A DNA stretch of 45,477 nt from an uncultured Thermosynechococcus sp. (GTDB lineage: Bacteria; Cyanobacteriota; Cyanobacteriia; Thermosynechococcales; Thermosynechococcaceae), in the NCBI RefSeq assembly GCF_938074695.1, contig NZ_CALJEM010000018.1:1-45477 (forward strand). The letters run 5' to 3'. This document shows positions 9,182 through 18,810 of this stretch, one piece after another; position 1 is the stretch's first letter; each line of letters starts with the position of its first letter. The translations under genes were made by a program, and so were the position numbers. The notes beneath the pieces were generated by a model, which had not been told where the DNA came from, did not search any database, and saw nothing but the letters and a program-made list of their open reading frames with translations.

Positions 9182-11782
9182 ATGAATAATTCCGCCCCTC
9201 CGAACAGTCATCCTGTTAATTCAGTTTCCCACCCTAACCCTGCTGCCAACGACGACCACTGCGATCTGTATATCGAGAGCGATCGCACAGGGATGACCGT
9301 CCAAACCCTGAAGCGCGCTTTTGTTGATAATCTCCACTACATCCAGGGCAAGGATGCCATGTTTGCTACGCCCTACGATTACTTCATGGCCCTTGCCTAC
9401 ACCGTGCGCGATCGCCTGCTACATCGGCGGATTAAAACCGCCCAAACCTATTTTGAGCAGGATGCCAAGGTGGTCTATTACCTATCGGCGGAGTTTCTCA
9501 TTGGTCGCTTGCTCTTAAATAACCTGATTAACGTCGGCCTCTACGAACAAGCCAAACAGGCGATGGCCGACTTTGGCCTTGACCTTAACGAACTGATGGA
9601 GCGCGAACCGGAGCCGGGGTTGGGCAATGGTGGTTTAGGGCGCTTGGCCGCCTGTTTCCTCGACTCTTTAGCAACTCTGGAAATTCCCGCTGTCGGCTAC
9701 GGCATTCGCTACGAGTTTGGGATTTTTGAGCAAATTATCACCAATGGCTGGCAGCACGAAGTGCCCGACAACTGGCTGCGCTTTGGTAACCCCTGGGAGA
9801 TTGCCCGCCCTGATTACAACGTCGAGGTGAAGTTTGGCGGCCACACCGAAGCCTACACCGATGCCCAAGGGCACTACCGCGTGCGCTGGGTTCCTAGCAC
9901 CACAGTGTTTGGTACCCCCTACGACACGCCGATTCCCGGCTATGGCAAAAACACCGTCAACACGCTTCGCCTCTGGAGCGCCCGCGCCGCCCAAGACTTT
10001 AACCTTCAGGTCTTTAACGCCGGCGACTATACCCAAGCCGTTGCTGAAAAAACCTTTAGCGAGAATATTTCTAAGGTACTTTACCCCAATGACAATACCC
10101 CCCAAGGCAAAGAGCTGCGCCTGCGACAACAGTATTTCTTTGTCTCTTGCTCCTTGCAGGACATTATCCGTCTCTACCTGCGCCGTCACACCCATTTTGA
10201 TGCGTTCCCCGACAAGGTGGCCATTCAGCTCAACGATACGCATCCGGCCATTGGCGTAGCTGAGCTAATGCGGCTGTTGGTGGATGAGTACCAACTGGGT
10301 TGGGAAAAGGCCTGGGACATTACTCAACGCACCTTTGCCTATACCAACCACACCCTCCTACCAGAAGCCCTCGAACGCTGGTCTGTGGAACTCTTTGCTC
10401 AACTGCTGCCGCGCCACCTAGAAATCATTTACGAGATTAACTACCGCTTCCTGAACGAGATTCGCCTGCGCTACCCCGGTAACACCGCACGCTTGGCACG
10501 CATGTCTTTGATTGAGGAAGGGCATCCCAAGCAGGTGCGCATGGCGCACTTGGCCTGTGTCGGCAGCCATACGGTGAATGGCGTGGCAGAACTGCACACG
10601 GAGCTAATCAAGCAGGAGCTGATGCGGGACTTCTATGAGATGTACCCCAACAAGTTCCAAAACAAGACCAATGGCATTACTCCCCGCCGTTGGCTGTTGA
10701 TGAGCAATCCGCGCTTGGCCAGTTTGATTACCGAAACGCTGAAGAGCGATCGCTGGATTACCCACTTAGAAGATCTACGAGGCCTAGAACCCTACGCTAC
10801 CGATCCCGCCTTTCAAGCCAAGTGGCAGCAAATTAAACAAGCCAATAAAGAGCGCTTGGCGGAGTATATCTGGCGCAAAAATCAAATCGAAGTCGATCCC
10901 TATTCCCTCTTTGACATTCAAATTAAGCGCATCCACGAGTATAAGCGGCAGCATTTAGCGGTGCTCCACATCATTACGCTCTACGAGCAACTCAAAGCCA
11001 ATCCCCGCATGGACATTCAGCCGCGCACGTTTATTTTTGGCGGCAAGGCAGCCCCCGGTTATTTCATGGCCAAGATGATCATCAAGCTGATCAATTCTGT
11101 GGGCGATATGGTCAACCACGACAGTGATGTGAATGGCCGCCTCAAAGTGGTATTCCTGAGCAACTACTCTGTTTCCCTTGGAGAGATGGTCTATCCCGCT
11201 GCCGATCTTTCGGAGCAAATCTCCACCGCTGGGAAAGAGGCCTCCGGCACCGGAAATATGAAGTTTGCCCTCAACGGGGCACTGACCATTGGGACACTGG
11301 ACGGCGCGAATGTGGAAATTCGCCAAGAGGTGGGGGCAGAGAACTTCTTCCTCTTTGGTCTGACAGCTCAAGAGGTGATGAGCCTAAAAGCTGAGGGCTA
11401 CAATCCCCGTGAGTACTACAACAGCAACCCAATGCTGAAAAAAGTGATTGATACGCTCATTTCTGATTACTTCAATCCACGGGAGCCGGGCTTGTTTGGA
11501 CCGATTGTCAATTCCCTTCTCAATGAGGATCAGTACATGCTTCTGGCGGACTATCAGTCCTATGTGGAGTGCCAACAGCGGGCTGCTCAAGCCTTCCGCG
11601 ACAAGACCCGCTGGACCCAGATGTCCATCCTCAATGTGGCGCGCATGGGCAAGTTCTCTAGCGATCGCACGATTGCCGAGTACTGCAAAGACATCTGGCA
11701 CGTCAAACCCGTTCCCGTTTCCTTGGATGCCTGTCGGCCTGCTTTTCGCCCCAGTCGCATTAGTCAAGCCAGTAGTCTTTAG
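9182..11782 (+). CDS. glgP: Glycogen phosphorylase
   Basis: This GT35-family enzyme releases glucose-1-phosphate from glycogen using a pyridoxal phosphate cofactor. The 866-residue product has the family signature EASGTGNMKFALNG, in which the PLP-binding lysine is Lys694, plus the glycine-rich EPEPGLGNGGLGRLAACF segment near 140-157 and the NDTHPA motif. An N-terminal stretch of about 30 residues rich in Asn, Ser and Pro precedes the conserved domain. Length is normal for bacteria. It has a separate AT-rich upstream region (9019-9181) in which I could not pick out a convincing promoter. Confidence 0.97.
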   Translation: MNNSAPPNSHPVNSVSHPNPAANDDHCDLYIESDRTGMTVQTLKRAFVDNLHYIQGKDAMFATPYDYFMALAYTVRDRLLHRRIKTAQTYFEQDAKVVYYLSAEFLIGRLLLNNLINVGLYEQAKQAMADFGLDLNELMEREPEPGLGNGGLGRLAACFLDSLATLEIPAVGYGIRYEFGIFEQIITNGWQHEVPDNWLRFGNPWEIARPDYNVEVKFGGHTEAYTDAQGHYRVRWVPSTTVFGTPYDTPIPGYGKNTVNTLRLWSARAAQDFNLQVFNAGDYTQAVAEKTFSENISKVLYPNDNTPQGKELRLRQQYFFVSCSLQDIIRLYLRRHTHFDAFPDKVAIQLNDTHPAIGVAELMRLLVDEYQLGWEKAWDITQRTFAYTNHTLLPEALERWSVELFAQLLPRHLEIIYEINYRFLNEIRLRYPGNTARLARMSLIEEGHPKQVRMAHLACVGSHTVNGVAELHTELIKQELMRDFYEMYPNKFQNKTNGITPRRWLLMSNPRLASLITETLKSDRWITHLEDLRGLEPYATDPAFQAKWQQIKQANKERLAEYIWRKNQIEVDPYSLFDIQIKRIHEYKRQHLAVLHIITLYEQLKANPRMDIQPRTFIFGGKAAPGYFMAKMIIKLINSVGDMVNHDSDVNGRLKVVFLSNYSVSLGEMVYPAADLSEQISTAGKEASGTGNMKFALNGALTIGTLDGANVEIRQEVGAENFFLFGLTAQEVMSLKAEGYNPREYYNSNPMLKKVIDTLISDYFNPREPGLFGPIVNSLLNEDQYMLLADYQSYVECQQRAAQAFRDKTRWTQMSILNVARMGKFSSDRTIAEYCKDIWHVKPVPVSLDACRPAFRPSRISQASSL

Positions 11783-11838
11783 GTTGCTGCCCCTTTTGCT
11801 CTACACTAGGGCAAGTCTTAAGCAGGGGAACAGAATGA

Positions 11839-13104
11839 ATGGCGAGAATCGGCACAGCCCTACGGGTTTTTCAAAGTCGCAAAATGGCGGCACTGCTTTT
11901 GTTGGGCTTTTCGTCGGGATTGCCGCTGTTTCTCACCGGTCGAACACTGCAGGCTTGGATGACCGTTGAGGGCATTGACTTAACTGCCATTGGCCTGTTT
12001 AGCCTCGTGGGGTTGCCCTACTCGCTGAAGTTTCTCTGGTCACCGTTGCTGGATCGCTATGCGATCCCCTTTTTAGGACGGCGGCGGGGCTGGTTACTGC
12101 TGATTCAAGTGCTCCTCTTGGGAGCGATCGCCCTCATGGCGGTACAGGATCCGAGTAGAAGCCTGCGGCTGCTGGCGGTCAATGCCTTGGCCATTGCCTT
12201 CTTGAGTGCTAGTCAAGATATTGCCGTGGATGCCTATCGTGCCGATGTTCTAGACCCCCTGGAAATGGGGGCGGGTGCAGGGGTTTACGTCCTTGGCTAT
12301 CGCATTGCGCTCTTGGTTACGGGTTCCCTAGCCCTAATCCTAGCCGATCAACTGCCCTGGCCGGTGGTTTACGTCCTCATGGCATTGCTGATGTTGGTGG
12401 GCATTATCACCACGCTGTGGGCGCCGGAACCGGCCCTGCATCTCCCTGTCCCCCACTCTTTGGCTGAAGCGGTCATTCAACCCTTCCTTGATTTTTTCCG
12501 GCGTTACGGTTGGGGAACTGGACTGGTGATTTTACTCTTTATCTGTCTTTACCGCTTAGGAGATGCCCTCACAGGTAATATGATGACCCCCTTCCTATTG
12601 CAGCAGGGCTTTAGCCAAACCCAAATTGGAGCAGTACAGGGGGGGGTGGGGCTGATGGCCACGATTTTTGGTGCTCTTGCCGGGGGGGCGGCCATCAGTC
12701 AAATCGGGATTCACCGTGCCCTCTGGATCATGGGGGGGCTACAAGCCTCCAGCAATGTCTCCTATTTTGTCTTGGCCAATGCCGGTGCCAATCCCACGGT
12801 GATGGTGGCGGCCATTAGTATTGATAATTTCTGTGCGGGGCTGGCGATCGCGGCTTTGACCGCCCTTTTAATGAGCCTTTGCAACCCGCAATTTAGTGCC
12901 ACGCAGTATGCCCTCCTCTCCAGTCTGTTTGCCTTTAGTCGGGATGTCTTAGCAGCCCCTGCGGGGAAAGTCGTAGAGATTATGGGGTGGCCGCTCTTTT
13001 TTCTCTTTACGATCGCGGCTGCCTTACCTGCACTGCTCCTGCTGCCCTTTTTTGCCCCTTGGCGAGCAAAGCCAGCGTTTCCTCGTCCCGGTAGTGATAC
13101 TTAA
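11839..13104 (+). CDS. AmpG-like major facilitator permease
   Basis: The 421-residue product has about twelve membrane segments and the AmpG-type opening GFSSGLPLFLTGRTLQAWM, followed by YSLKFLWSPLLDRY and an RRRGW loop between segments 2 and 3. AmpG proteins import anhydro-muropeptides for peptidoglycan recycling; in cyanobacteria the real substrate is not established, so the assignment is by family only. The ATG at 11839 is preceded by AGGGGAACAGA. An ATG four bases upstream (11835) is in another frame. The spacing after glgP is 56 bases, so readthrough from glgP is possible. Confidence 0.82.
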   Translation: MARIGTALRVFQSRKMAALLLLGFSSGLPLFLTGRTLQAWMTVEGIDLTAIGLFSLVGLPYSLKFLWSPLLDRYAIPFLGRRRGWLLLIQVLLLGAIALMAVQDPSRSLRLLAVNALAIAFLSASQDIAVDAYRADVLDPLEMGAGAGVYVLGYRIALLVTGSLALILADQLPWPVVYVLMALLMLVGIITTLWAPEPALHLPVPHSLAEAVIQPFLDFFRRYGWGTGLVILLFICLYRLGDALTGNMMTPFLLQQGFSQTQIGAVQGGVGLMATIFGALAGGAAISQIGIHRALWIMGGLQASSNVSYFVLANAGANPTVMVAAISIDNFCAGLAIAALTALLMSLCNPQFSATQYALLSSLFAFSRDVLAAPAGKVVEIMGWPLFFLFTIAAALPALLLLPFFAPWRAKPAFPRPGSDT

Positions 13105-13140
13105 GAAGACCTAGAGAAAATACTTTCAGAAACCTCAACT

Positions 13141-14247
13141 ATGACGACCCTAATTCCTGTTCCCCTGGGTGAGCACTCCTATAACATTGCCATTGGCGCG
13201 AATACACGGCAGCAGTTACCTACCCTGTTGTCCGAATATACCCTCTTGACCCCCAAAGCTCCCGCCCTTATCGTTTCCAATCCGCAAATTTGGCGGCACT
13301 ACGGCGCGGATGTCCAGAATGCCCTTGTCGAAAGCGGCTGGCAGGTTACCCCCTGTATCCTACCGGCGGGAGAACGCTACAAAACCCTAAGAAGTGTTGA
13401 AAAGATTTACGATGCTGCTCTGAGTCAGCGGTTAGAGCGGGGTTCCACCCTCTTTGCCCTTGGCGGCGGCGTCATTGGGGATATGACCGGCTTTGCAGCA
13501 GCAACGTGGCTACGCGGTATTGCTGTAGTGCAGATTCCCACCAGTCTCTTGGCGATGGTGGATGCCGCCATTGGCGGGAAAACAGGGGTGAACCATCCCC
13601 AAGGCAAAAATCTCATTGGGGCTTTTCATCAACCCCGTCTTGTGGTCATTGATCCCGAGGTCTTAGCTACGCTCCCCCCTAGGGAATTCCGTGCCGGCAT
13701 GGCCGAGGTGATTAAGTACGGTGTGATTTGGGATGCAGTGCTTTTTAATTTGTTAGGTCAATTGCCGCGTCTAGATCGCATGAGTGCCCTACCTTCTGAG
13801 TCGTTGATCCAAATCCTGCAACGTTCTTGCCAAGCCAAGGTGGATGTGGTGACTAAAGATGAGCGCGAAGCTGGCCTGCGTGCCATTTTGAATTACGGGC
13901 ATACGATCGGCCATGCCCTTGAGAGGATGGGTAACTATCGTCTTTTGAATCACGGCGAGGCAGTTGCTATTGGCATGATTGCTGCCGGGGAACTGGCGGT
14001 GGCCTTGGGGTATTGGTCAGTTGAAGAGGCCGCTGCCCAACGGGCATTGATTCTCAAAGCAAAACTGCCAACAACGATCCCCCCTCACTTTGACATAGAG
14101 GGACTCTTAGCACTCCTAAAGCATGACAAGAAGGTACAGGCCCAGAAGGTACGCTTTATTCTCCCCACCGCTATCGGCCAGGGGGAAATCGCAGATCACG
14201 TCCCGCCAGAATTGATTCGCGAGACACTCCAGCGCCTGCAAGCTTAG
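13141..14247 (+). CDS. aroB: 3-dehydroquinate synthase
   Basis: AroB converts DAHP to 3-dehydroquinate, the second step of the shikimate pathway, using NAD+ and a divalent metal. The 368 residues show the NAD-binding [13 protein letters not shown] loop (about 109-121), [19 protein letters not shown], the metal-ligand region [10 protein letters not shown] and GHTIGHALE, and LKHDKK near the end. Length is normal. It follows the AmpG-like gene by 36 bases and ends in a four-base stop overlap with the convergent DUF7219 gene. Confidence 0.97.
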   Translation: MTTLIPVPLGEHSYNIAIGANTRQQLPTLLSEYTLLTPKAPALIVSNPQIWRHYGADVQNALVESGWQVTPCILPAGERYKTLRSVEKIYDAALSQRLERGSTLFALGGGVIGDMTGFAAATWLRGIAVVQIPTSLLAMVDAAIGGKTGVNHPQGKNLIGAFHQPRLVVIDPEVLATLPPREFRAGMAEVIKYGVIWDAVLFNLLGQLPRLDRMSALPSESLIQILQRSCQAKVDVVTKDEREAGLRAILNYGHTIGHALERMGNYRLLNHGEAVAIGMIAAGELAVALGYWSVEEAAAQRALILKAKLPTTIPPHFDIEGLLALLKHDKKVQAQKVRFILPTAIGQGEIADHVPPELIRETLQRLQA

Positions 14248-14477
14248 CTAGGGGAGGTGCTGTCTAGGAGGCTTTTTTTGCTGGCTTTTAATTCTTTCCA
14301 AAGATTTTTGATTTGCTTGTAGGCTTCCTCTGGGGAGAGCTTACCACTGTTTTCAAGGCTAGAAATGTAGCTCACCCGCCTGGCAAATTCCTGCAGGTTG
14401 GCATCAAATAAAAAGTTTTCGGGGGTAAACTCACCGTGGTAACGGCTGTAGGGATGTAAAAATTCGTATTTATTCAT
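14244..14477 (-). CDS. DUF7219-type small cyanobacterial protein
   Basis: This 77-residue soluble protein matches a cyanobacteria-restricted family that I know as DUF7219: an aromatic N-terminus ([19 protein letters not shown]), [16 protein letters not shown], then [19 protein letters not shown] and a basic end. The function is unknown. The ATG at 14477 has AGAGGATAGG upstream as a possible ribosome-binding site. The gene is transcribed opposite to aroB, and their stop codons share the four bases 14244-14247. Confidence 0.85.
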   Translation of the reverse strand: MNKYEFLHPYSRYHGEFTPENFLFDANLQEFARRVSYISSLENSGKLSPEEAYKQIKNLWKELKASKKSLLDSTSPS

Positions 14478-14737
14478 TGCTTACCTATCCTCTTTCCTCA
14501 GGAATTAACCTATTCTTAACTTCATTTTAACTAATTTCCCCTGGGTTTCTGGAGCTGCTGTAACAAAATCGTGATCCTGCCGGTTAGGAAACGGGGGTTT
14601 GTTAACAACTATTAGCAAAAGATTAAGCATTATTAAGTTTGATTGATCAAATAAAGGAGACTTATCACACTACATAAGGGAAGCGTGATCCCTAGCGATC
14701 GCCGGATATAAATGCTGTTATTTGGGAATGTGGATAA

Positions 14738-15172
14738 ATGATGCACGGACTGTCCTTAGCTCCCCGTTATCGCTTAGATGATGTTGATCCTTGGCTTTTG
14801 GGGATTGATCCCAGCCGTCATTACTGGCTGCAAGTTAATGGGAATCCCCGGCAGCGGGTAGCTATTCCGGGAGTCTGTGTTCAGAGTATCTCCGAACTGC
14901 GGGAGATCATGGAGGCGGTGCGATCGCTCCTACCGGGGCAGCAGTTGCAAATTCAGCGGGCGGCCACCTGTTTAGAAATTCACTGTGTGGCTGAAAATTT
15001 GCTGGCGATCGCCTACCCCGTTGAGGGTGCCCCGGTTTGGCATCTCTTTGATCGGGAAACTCTCGAAAGTTTAGTGATGAGTGCCCATCCTCACTGGCAA
15101 TGTCGGTCTGAGGATGTGGAGCTGGGGCGGCAGCAGCTATGGCAGTCGTTTCAGTTACCCGTGGCCGCCTGA
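14738..15172 (+). CDS. Conserved-type cyanobacterial hypothetical protein
   Basis: I do not recognise a named domain in this 144-residue soluble protein. It has a mixed alpha/beta composition and no membrane segment. Two adjacent ATGs (14738 and 14741) are possible starts. Its 3' end overlaps the convergent nusB gene by 22 bases. The upstream gap 14478-14737 is AT-rich and contains a possible -10 (TATAAA) about 30 bases before the start. Coding is supported by length, codon pattern and the presence of a HIP1 site in frame, not by a family match. Confidence 0.65.
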   Translation: MMHGLSLAPRYRLDDVDPWLLGIDPSRHYWLQVNGNPRQRVAIPGVCVQSISELREIMEAVRSLLPGQQLQIQRAATCLEIHCVAENLLAIAYPVEGAPVWHLFDRETLESLVMSAHPHWQCRSEDVELGRQQLWQSFQLPVAA

Positions 15173-15789
15173 GCCGTGTCGAGGGCTTCACTGACTCGCC
15201 GCAGCACACCATTGACAAAGCGGTGGCTGCCTTCATCGCTGTAGCGTTTAGTCAGTTCAATGGCCTCGTTAATCGCCACTTGCTTCGCTACGTCAAGATA
15301 GCGCATTTCCGCTACGGCAATTTCAATAATCGTGCGATCCAACTGCGTGAGTCGCTCCAATTGCCAATCTACCATTGAGCGGTTCACCAAATCCTCAATC
15401 TCGGCTCGATACCGCTGCAAACAGCGCAGGAGGGCGATCGCGTAGGCTTGGACTTCGTCTTGGTGAGCAAAGTACAGAATCTCCGGCAGATCAAGGGCAG
15501 TGCCTATTTTATTCAAACCCTTTTCCGCCCGCCGGAGAGCCTCTTGGAGCACCACTTGAGCCTTTTCAAGGTGGGGCAACTGCAACTCACTGTGGCGAAG
15601 TAGGCGCTGACTGTCACTCAGTTCGGTGGCGGCCTGTTCGAGGGTATCGCGCACATCACTTGCCAGTGTCCGTACTGCCATCAGAATTAAGCTGCGGCAG
15701 TCACTTTCATCGAGCAGTTTCGGTTGGCGTAACACCTGAGCCGCACTGAGCAAAGCTAATTCACGGGCAACACGACGCGCAGTAATCAT
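15151..15789 (-). CDS. nusB: Transcription antitermination factor NusB
   Basis: NusB binds boxA RNA with NusE (S10) and supports processive rRNA transcription. The 212 residues are longer than E. coli NusB (139). The opening [17 protein letters not shown] and the closing half ([26 protein letters not shown], read in two parts, then [14 protein letters not shown] and FVNGVLRRV) are diagnostic, and the extra length lies in a helical middle section, as I recall for other cyanobacterial NusB proteins. TGAGGA stands just before the ATG. It is the last gene of the leftward cluster with DUF502, TPR, dnaJ and dnaK. Confidence 0.9.
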   Translation of the reverse strand: MITARRVARELALLSAAQVLRQPKLLDESDCRSLILMAVRTLASDVRDTLEQAATELSDSQRLLRHSELQLPHLEKAQVVLQEALRRAEKGLNKIGTALDLPEILYFAHQDEVQAYAIALLRCLQRYRAEIEDLVNRSMVDWQLERLTQLDRTIIEIAVAEMRYLDVAKQVAINEAIELTKRYSDEGSHRFVNGVLRRVSEALDTAQAATGN

Positions 15790-15813
15790 GGGTCAATCCT
15801 CAAAAAAGAGTTC

Positions 15814-16497
15814 TTAGGGCACCGAAGCAGTAGCCGGGGGCAGGGCTGAGGTGGGAACCGATCCCGGTGTTACAATTCCCCCGGAAATAATCAGCTTAAA
15901 GGCATCCTCGATCGAAATATCCAAGTCTCGCACATCCCGCTCACTGGCAATCACATACCAACCCGTCGTCGGGTTAGGGGAGGAGGGGATAAATAGACTC
16001 AGCATCGGTTCCGAGAACACCGTCTGCAATGAACCGTTAATTGTCCCAGTGACAAAAGCCACAGCCCATAGCCCCGGCCGCGGGTACTCCACCAACACCA
16101 CACGGCGAAAGCGATCGCGCGAGTCCCGCAGAATGGTCTCTAGGAGTTGTTGCAGCACTTTATAGACACTCCCTGCCAAGGGAATGCGCTTGAGAAGGCT
16201 CTCACCTGTGTTCAACAGCCATTGCCCAAAGATATTGCGCGCCATCAAGCCAATCAGCAAGATGCCCGTTAGGGGCACAATAATCCCCACGGCCACATTG
16301 AGGAGATCCACCAACAGCGGGTGCCATGTTTTGAAAGGGTTTACTTGCTTAGGAATACGGGTGAGGAGATCCAACACCCAACTGGAGACGGAAATCGATA
16401 GCCAAATCGTCGTTGCCAGGGGAATCACCACCAGCAGACCGGCAATGAGATCATTCTTAATGGCTTGTTGGAGGCGGTGCAGCACAGATACTCGCAC
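15814..16497 (-). CDS. DUF502 family membrane protein
   Basis: The 227-residue product has two or three membrane segments in its first half and the family segments DLIAGLLVVIPLATTIWL, GESLLKRIPLAGSVYKVLQQ and VEYPRPGLWAVAFVTG. DUF502 proteins occur in bacteria and plants; their molecular role is unknown. A GTG start at 16497 is used because no ATG lies nearby and it gives the full first helix; GTG 16485 is an alternative. It is 21 bases after the TPR gene and 24 before nusB, an arrangement that I recall is common in cyanobacteria. Confidence 0.85.
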   Translation of the reverse strand: MRVSVLHRLQQAIKNDLIAGLLVVIPLATTIWLSISVSSWVLDLLTRIPKQVNPFKTWHPLLVDLLNVAVGIIVPLTGILLIGLMARNIFGQWLLNTGESLLKRIPLAGSVYKVLQQLLETILRDSRDRFRRVVLVEYPRPGLWAVAFVTGTINGSLQTVFSEPMLSLFIPSSPNPTTGWYVIASERDVRDLDISIEDAFKLIISGGIVTPGSVPTSALPPATASVP

Positions 16498-16518
16498 GAG
16501 CAGACTTCTGTTTCTAGC

Positions 16519-17628
16519 TTAGCGGTTGCTGCCACTGCGGGCACGATGAAAGGCTAAACTGCTGTAAAGCATGAAGGCGGCATCCCAAGGACTGTCTTCG
16601 CGGCGAAAAAGGTTGATGTGGGGAGGGATTTTGCTCAGGAGTTCCGTAAAGTCGAAAGCGGTTTCGGCGAAGCTGGTGAAGTCTTGCCATACGGGGCGAT
16701 CGCCACAGTGCCGCTGCCAGAGACTCGACAACTGCCGCCACTTCACCCATGAGGTATTTTGATCCAACTCTAGATTGCTTTGGGTTACCTCCGCCACTTG
16801 ATTCAGGGGAATTCCCTGGTGGAACTGGTAGCCGCCGCGATAAAAGCGCAGGATTTGATTTTGGCTCAGTAAGTGGAGATCACAGCACTGGGCATAATCT
16901 TGAATTTGTTCTTTGTGGGTCACTCGCCCTTGGCGATCGCGATCGAACACCTGCTCAAAAATCGGCAGCAACCCCTCCACTCGCTGGCTCACCTGTGACC
17001 AAGTAAACGTTAGCTCCACAGCTTCTGGTGATAACGAACTAGTACACACCACCCGCGGCTGTGGTTCCAAGGCCGTGAAATAACGCACCTGTAAGACAGG
17101 GGTGGCCGTCAACACCTCCAAGGGGACACAAAAGAGGCTAAACCCCTGCTGTTTCAGTTCTTGGCAATAGACAGTAAGTTCCGCAAAATTTCCCGTGCGG
17201 ATCAAACGCCAGCCCCGCGATGGAATCAACAATCGCGCTGTGTAGGGATCCATCTTGAACATGGTGGCCAACAGTCGGGCAAGGGTTGTCCGCTGCTCAG
17301 GAGCAACCACCCCCTCCAAGACAAGAACTCCCTGCTGCTCTACTCCCACCACAGTATGGGTTTCTAGAATGGCCTGTTGTCGCTGCTGTTGGCGAAGTTG
17401 CTCAATTTTTTCAAGACCGCGCCGTGCCATTTGCGTCAGTTTGGGGCCACAGTTCAGCCGCAGTAATTGGCGAAAGTTTGACTCAGCCGCCTCAAGCTGC
17501 TCTGTCTTAAGATGGAGGTGCCCTCGGCACAGGAGCACCCGCGGGTCTTCGGGAGGCAAGGTTGCCAGCAGTTTTTCTGCCTGTTGGAAATTTCCTTGCT
17601 CTAGTGCTGTTAAGACCTCAGTCAGCAT
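16519..17628 (-). CDS. TPR-containing cyanobacterial protein
   Basis: The 369-residue protein starts with a TPR-like helical region (about 1-95: FQQAEKLLATLPPEDPRVLLCRGHL read in part, then LEAAESNFRQLLRL), followed by a conserved-looking alpha/beta region of unknown fold and an HFIK-free C-terminus ending in Arg-rich residues. It looks like a cyanobacteria-specific family; the function is unknown. The ATG at 17628 is preferred over a TTG at 17643. It lies between dnaJ (43 bases upstream) and the DUF502 gene, so it may be expressed with the chaperone genes. Confidence 0.75.
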   Translation of the reverse strand: MLTEVLTALEQGNFQQAEKLLATLPPEDPRVLLCRGHLHLKTEQLEAAESNFRQLLRLNCGPKLTQMARRGLEKIEQLRQQQRQQAILETHTVVGVEQQGVLVLEGVVAPEQRTTLARLLATMFKMDPYTARLLIPSRGWRLIRTGNFAELTVYCQELKQQGFSLFCVPLEVLTATPVLQVRYFTALEPQPRVVCTSSLSPEAVELTFTWSQVSQRVEGLLPIFEQVFDRDRQGRVTHKEQIQDYAQCCDLHLLSQNQILRFYRGGYQFHQGIPLNQVAEVTQSNLELDQNTSWVKWRQLSSLWQRHCGDRPVWQDFTSFAETAFDFTELLSKIPPHINLFRREDSPWDAAFMLYSSLAFHRARSGSNR

Positions 17629-17671
17629 GGCCGGCGCCCCCAATGCTTTTTTCTATTTTAGGCAACGCCCC

Positions 17672-18793
17672 CTAACCACCAAATAAGCTGCCGAGGAACC
17701 CTTCTAAGCCGCCCTTGCCCATGCGCTCGCCACGAATTTTCGCCAATTTCTCCAGCAGCTCCCGTTCCTCATGGGTGATGTGGGTGGGAATTTCCACATC
17801 AACGGTAATCAGGTGATCGCCCCGCGCCACAGGATTGCCCACACGGGGCACGCCTCGCCCTTCTAGGACTAACACTGTACCGGGTTGGGTGCCGGCGGGA
17901 ATTTTGAGTTCTACCTCTCCATCCACCGTGCTCACGGGAATTCGACAACCAAGAATCGCTTGCAGGTAGCTAATCTTAATCCGCGATAGGATATTGTTGC
18001 CTTCGCGCTGAAACTCCGGATCGGGTTCAACAAAAAGATAGACGTAGAGATCTCCGGGAGGACCGCCCCGCAAACCGGCATCCCCTTCCCCCGAAACCCG
18101 TAGCCGAGTGCCATTGTCCACTCCAGCAGGAATCGTGATTTTTAGCTTTTTGCTGACTTGGATATGGCCTTGCCCCCCGCAGGCTTCGCAGCGATCTTCA
18201 ATCACGACGCCAGAACCACCACAGGTGGGACAGGTTGTGAGTTGTGTAAAACTCCCAAAGGGAGTTCGTGCCGATCGCCGCACCTGACCGATGCCCCCAC
18301 AGGTTGGACAGGTCACAGGTCGTGTGCCGGGCTTCGCCCCAGTGCCTTGACAGGCCTTGCAGGTTTCCAAGTGGTTAATGCGAATTTCCTTTTCGCCGCC
18401 AAAGACCGCTTCGCGAAACTCCAGTTTCAGGTCATAGCGTAGATCTTCACCTCGCGTGGGGCCTTGCTGTCGCCGGCTGCTTGTGGCAAAGCCGCCAAAA
18501 AAGGTTTCAAAAATATCGGCGAAGCCCCCCATATCGCCAATGCCAAAATCACTAAAGCCAGTGGCTCCAACGCCACTAACCCCGGCTTCACCAAAGCGAT
18601 CGTAGTTAGCCCGCGCTTGGGGATCGGAGAGCACCTCATAGGCACGGTTGATTTCCTTGAATTTTTCTTCAGCGCCCGGTTCTTTGTTGACATCGGGGTG
18701 ATACTTGCGAGCCAAGCGCCGATAGGCTCGTTTCAATTCCTCAGCATCCGCAGAGCGGGAAACACCCAAGATCTCATAGAAATCACGAGCCAT
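17672..18793 (-). CDS. dnaJ: Chaperone protein DnaJ
   Basis: This is a type I DnaJ of 373 residues: a J domain with HPD at 32-34, a Gly/Phe-rich linker (about 70-115), four CxxCxGxG zinc repeats ([24 protein letters not shown] and CEACGGQG, about 145-210), then the substrate-binding C-terminal domain. It stimulates the ATPase of the DnaK encoded just upstream and delivers unfolded clients. The gap to dnaK is only 17 bases. No grpE gene is present in the window. Confidence 0.97.
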   Translation of the reverse strand: MARDFYEILGVSRSADAEELKRAYRRLARKYHPDVNKEPGAEEKFKEINRAYEVLSDPQARANYDRFGEAGVSGVGATGFSDFGIGDMGGFADIFETFFGGFATSSRRQQGPTRGEDLRYDLKLEFREAVFGGEKEIRINHLETCKACQGTGAKPGTRPVTCPTCGGIGQVRRSARTPFGSFTQLTTCPTCGGSGVVIEDRCEACGGQGHIQVSKKLKITIPAGVDNGTRLRVSGEGDAGLRGGPPGDLYVYLFVEPDPEFQREGNNILSRIKISYLQAILGCRIPVSTVDGEVELKIPAGTQPGTVLVLEGRGVPRVGNPVARGDHLITVDVEIPTHITHEERELLEKLAKIRGERMGKGGLEGFLGSLFGG

Positions 18794-18810
18794 AGCTACC
18801 GTTACCTAAA

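Noticed and set aside
9668-10243. Leftward 191-codon open frame inside glgP
   Set aside because: Fully contained in an unmistakable glycogen phosphorylase gene; an antisense shadow caused by codon bias.
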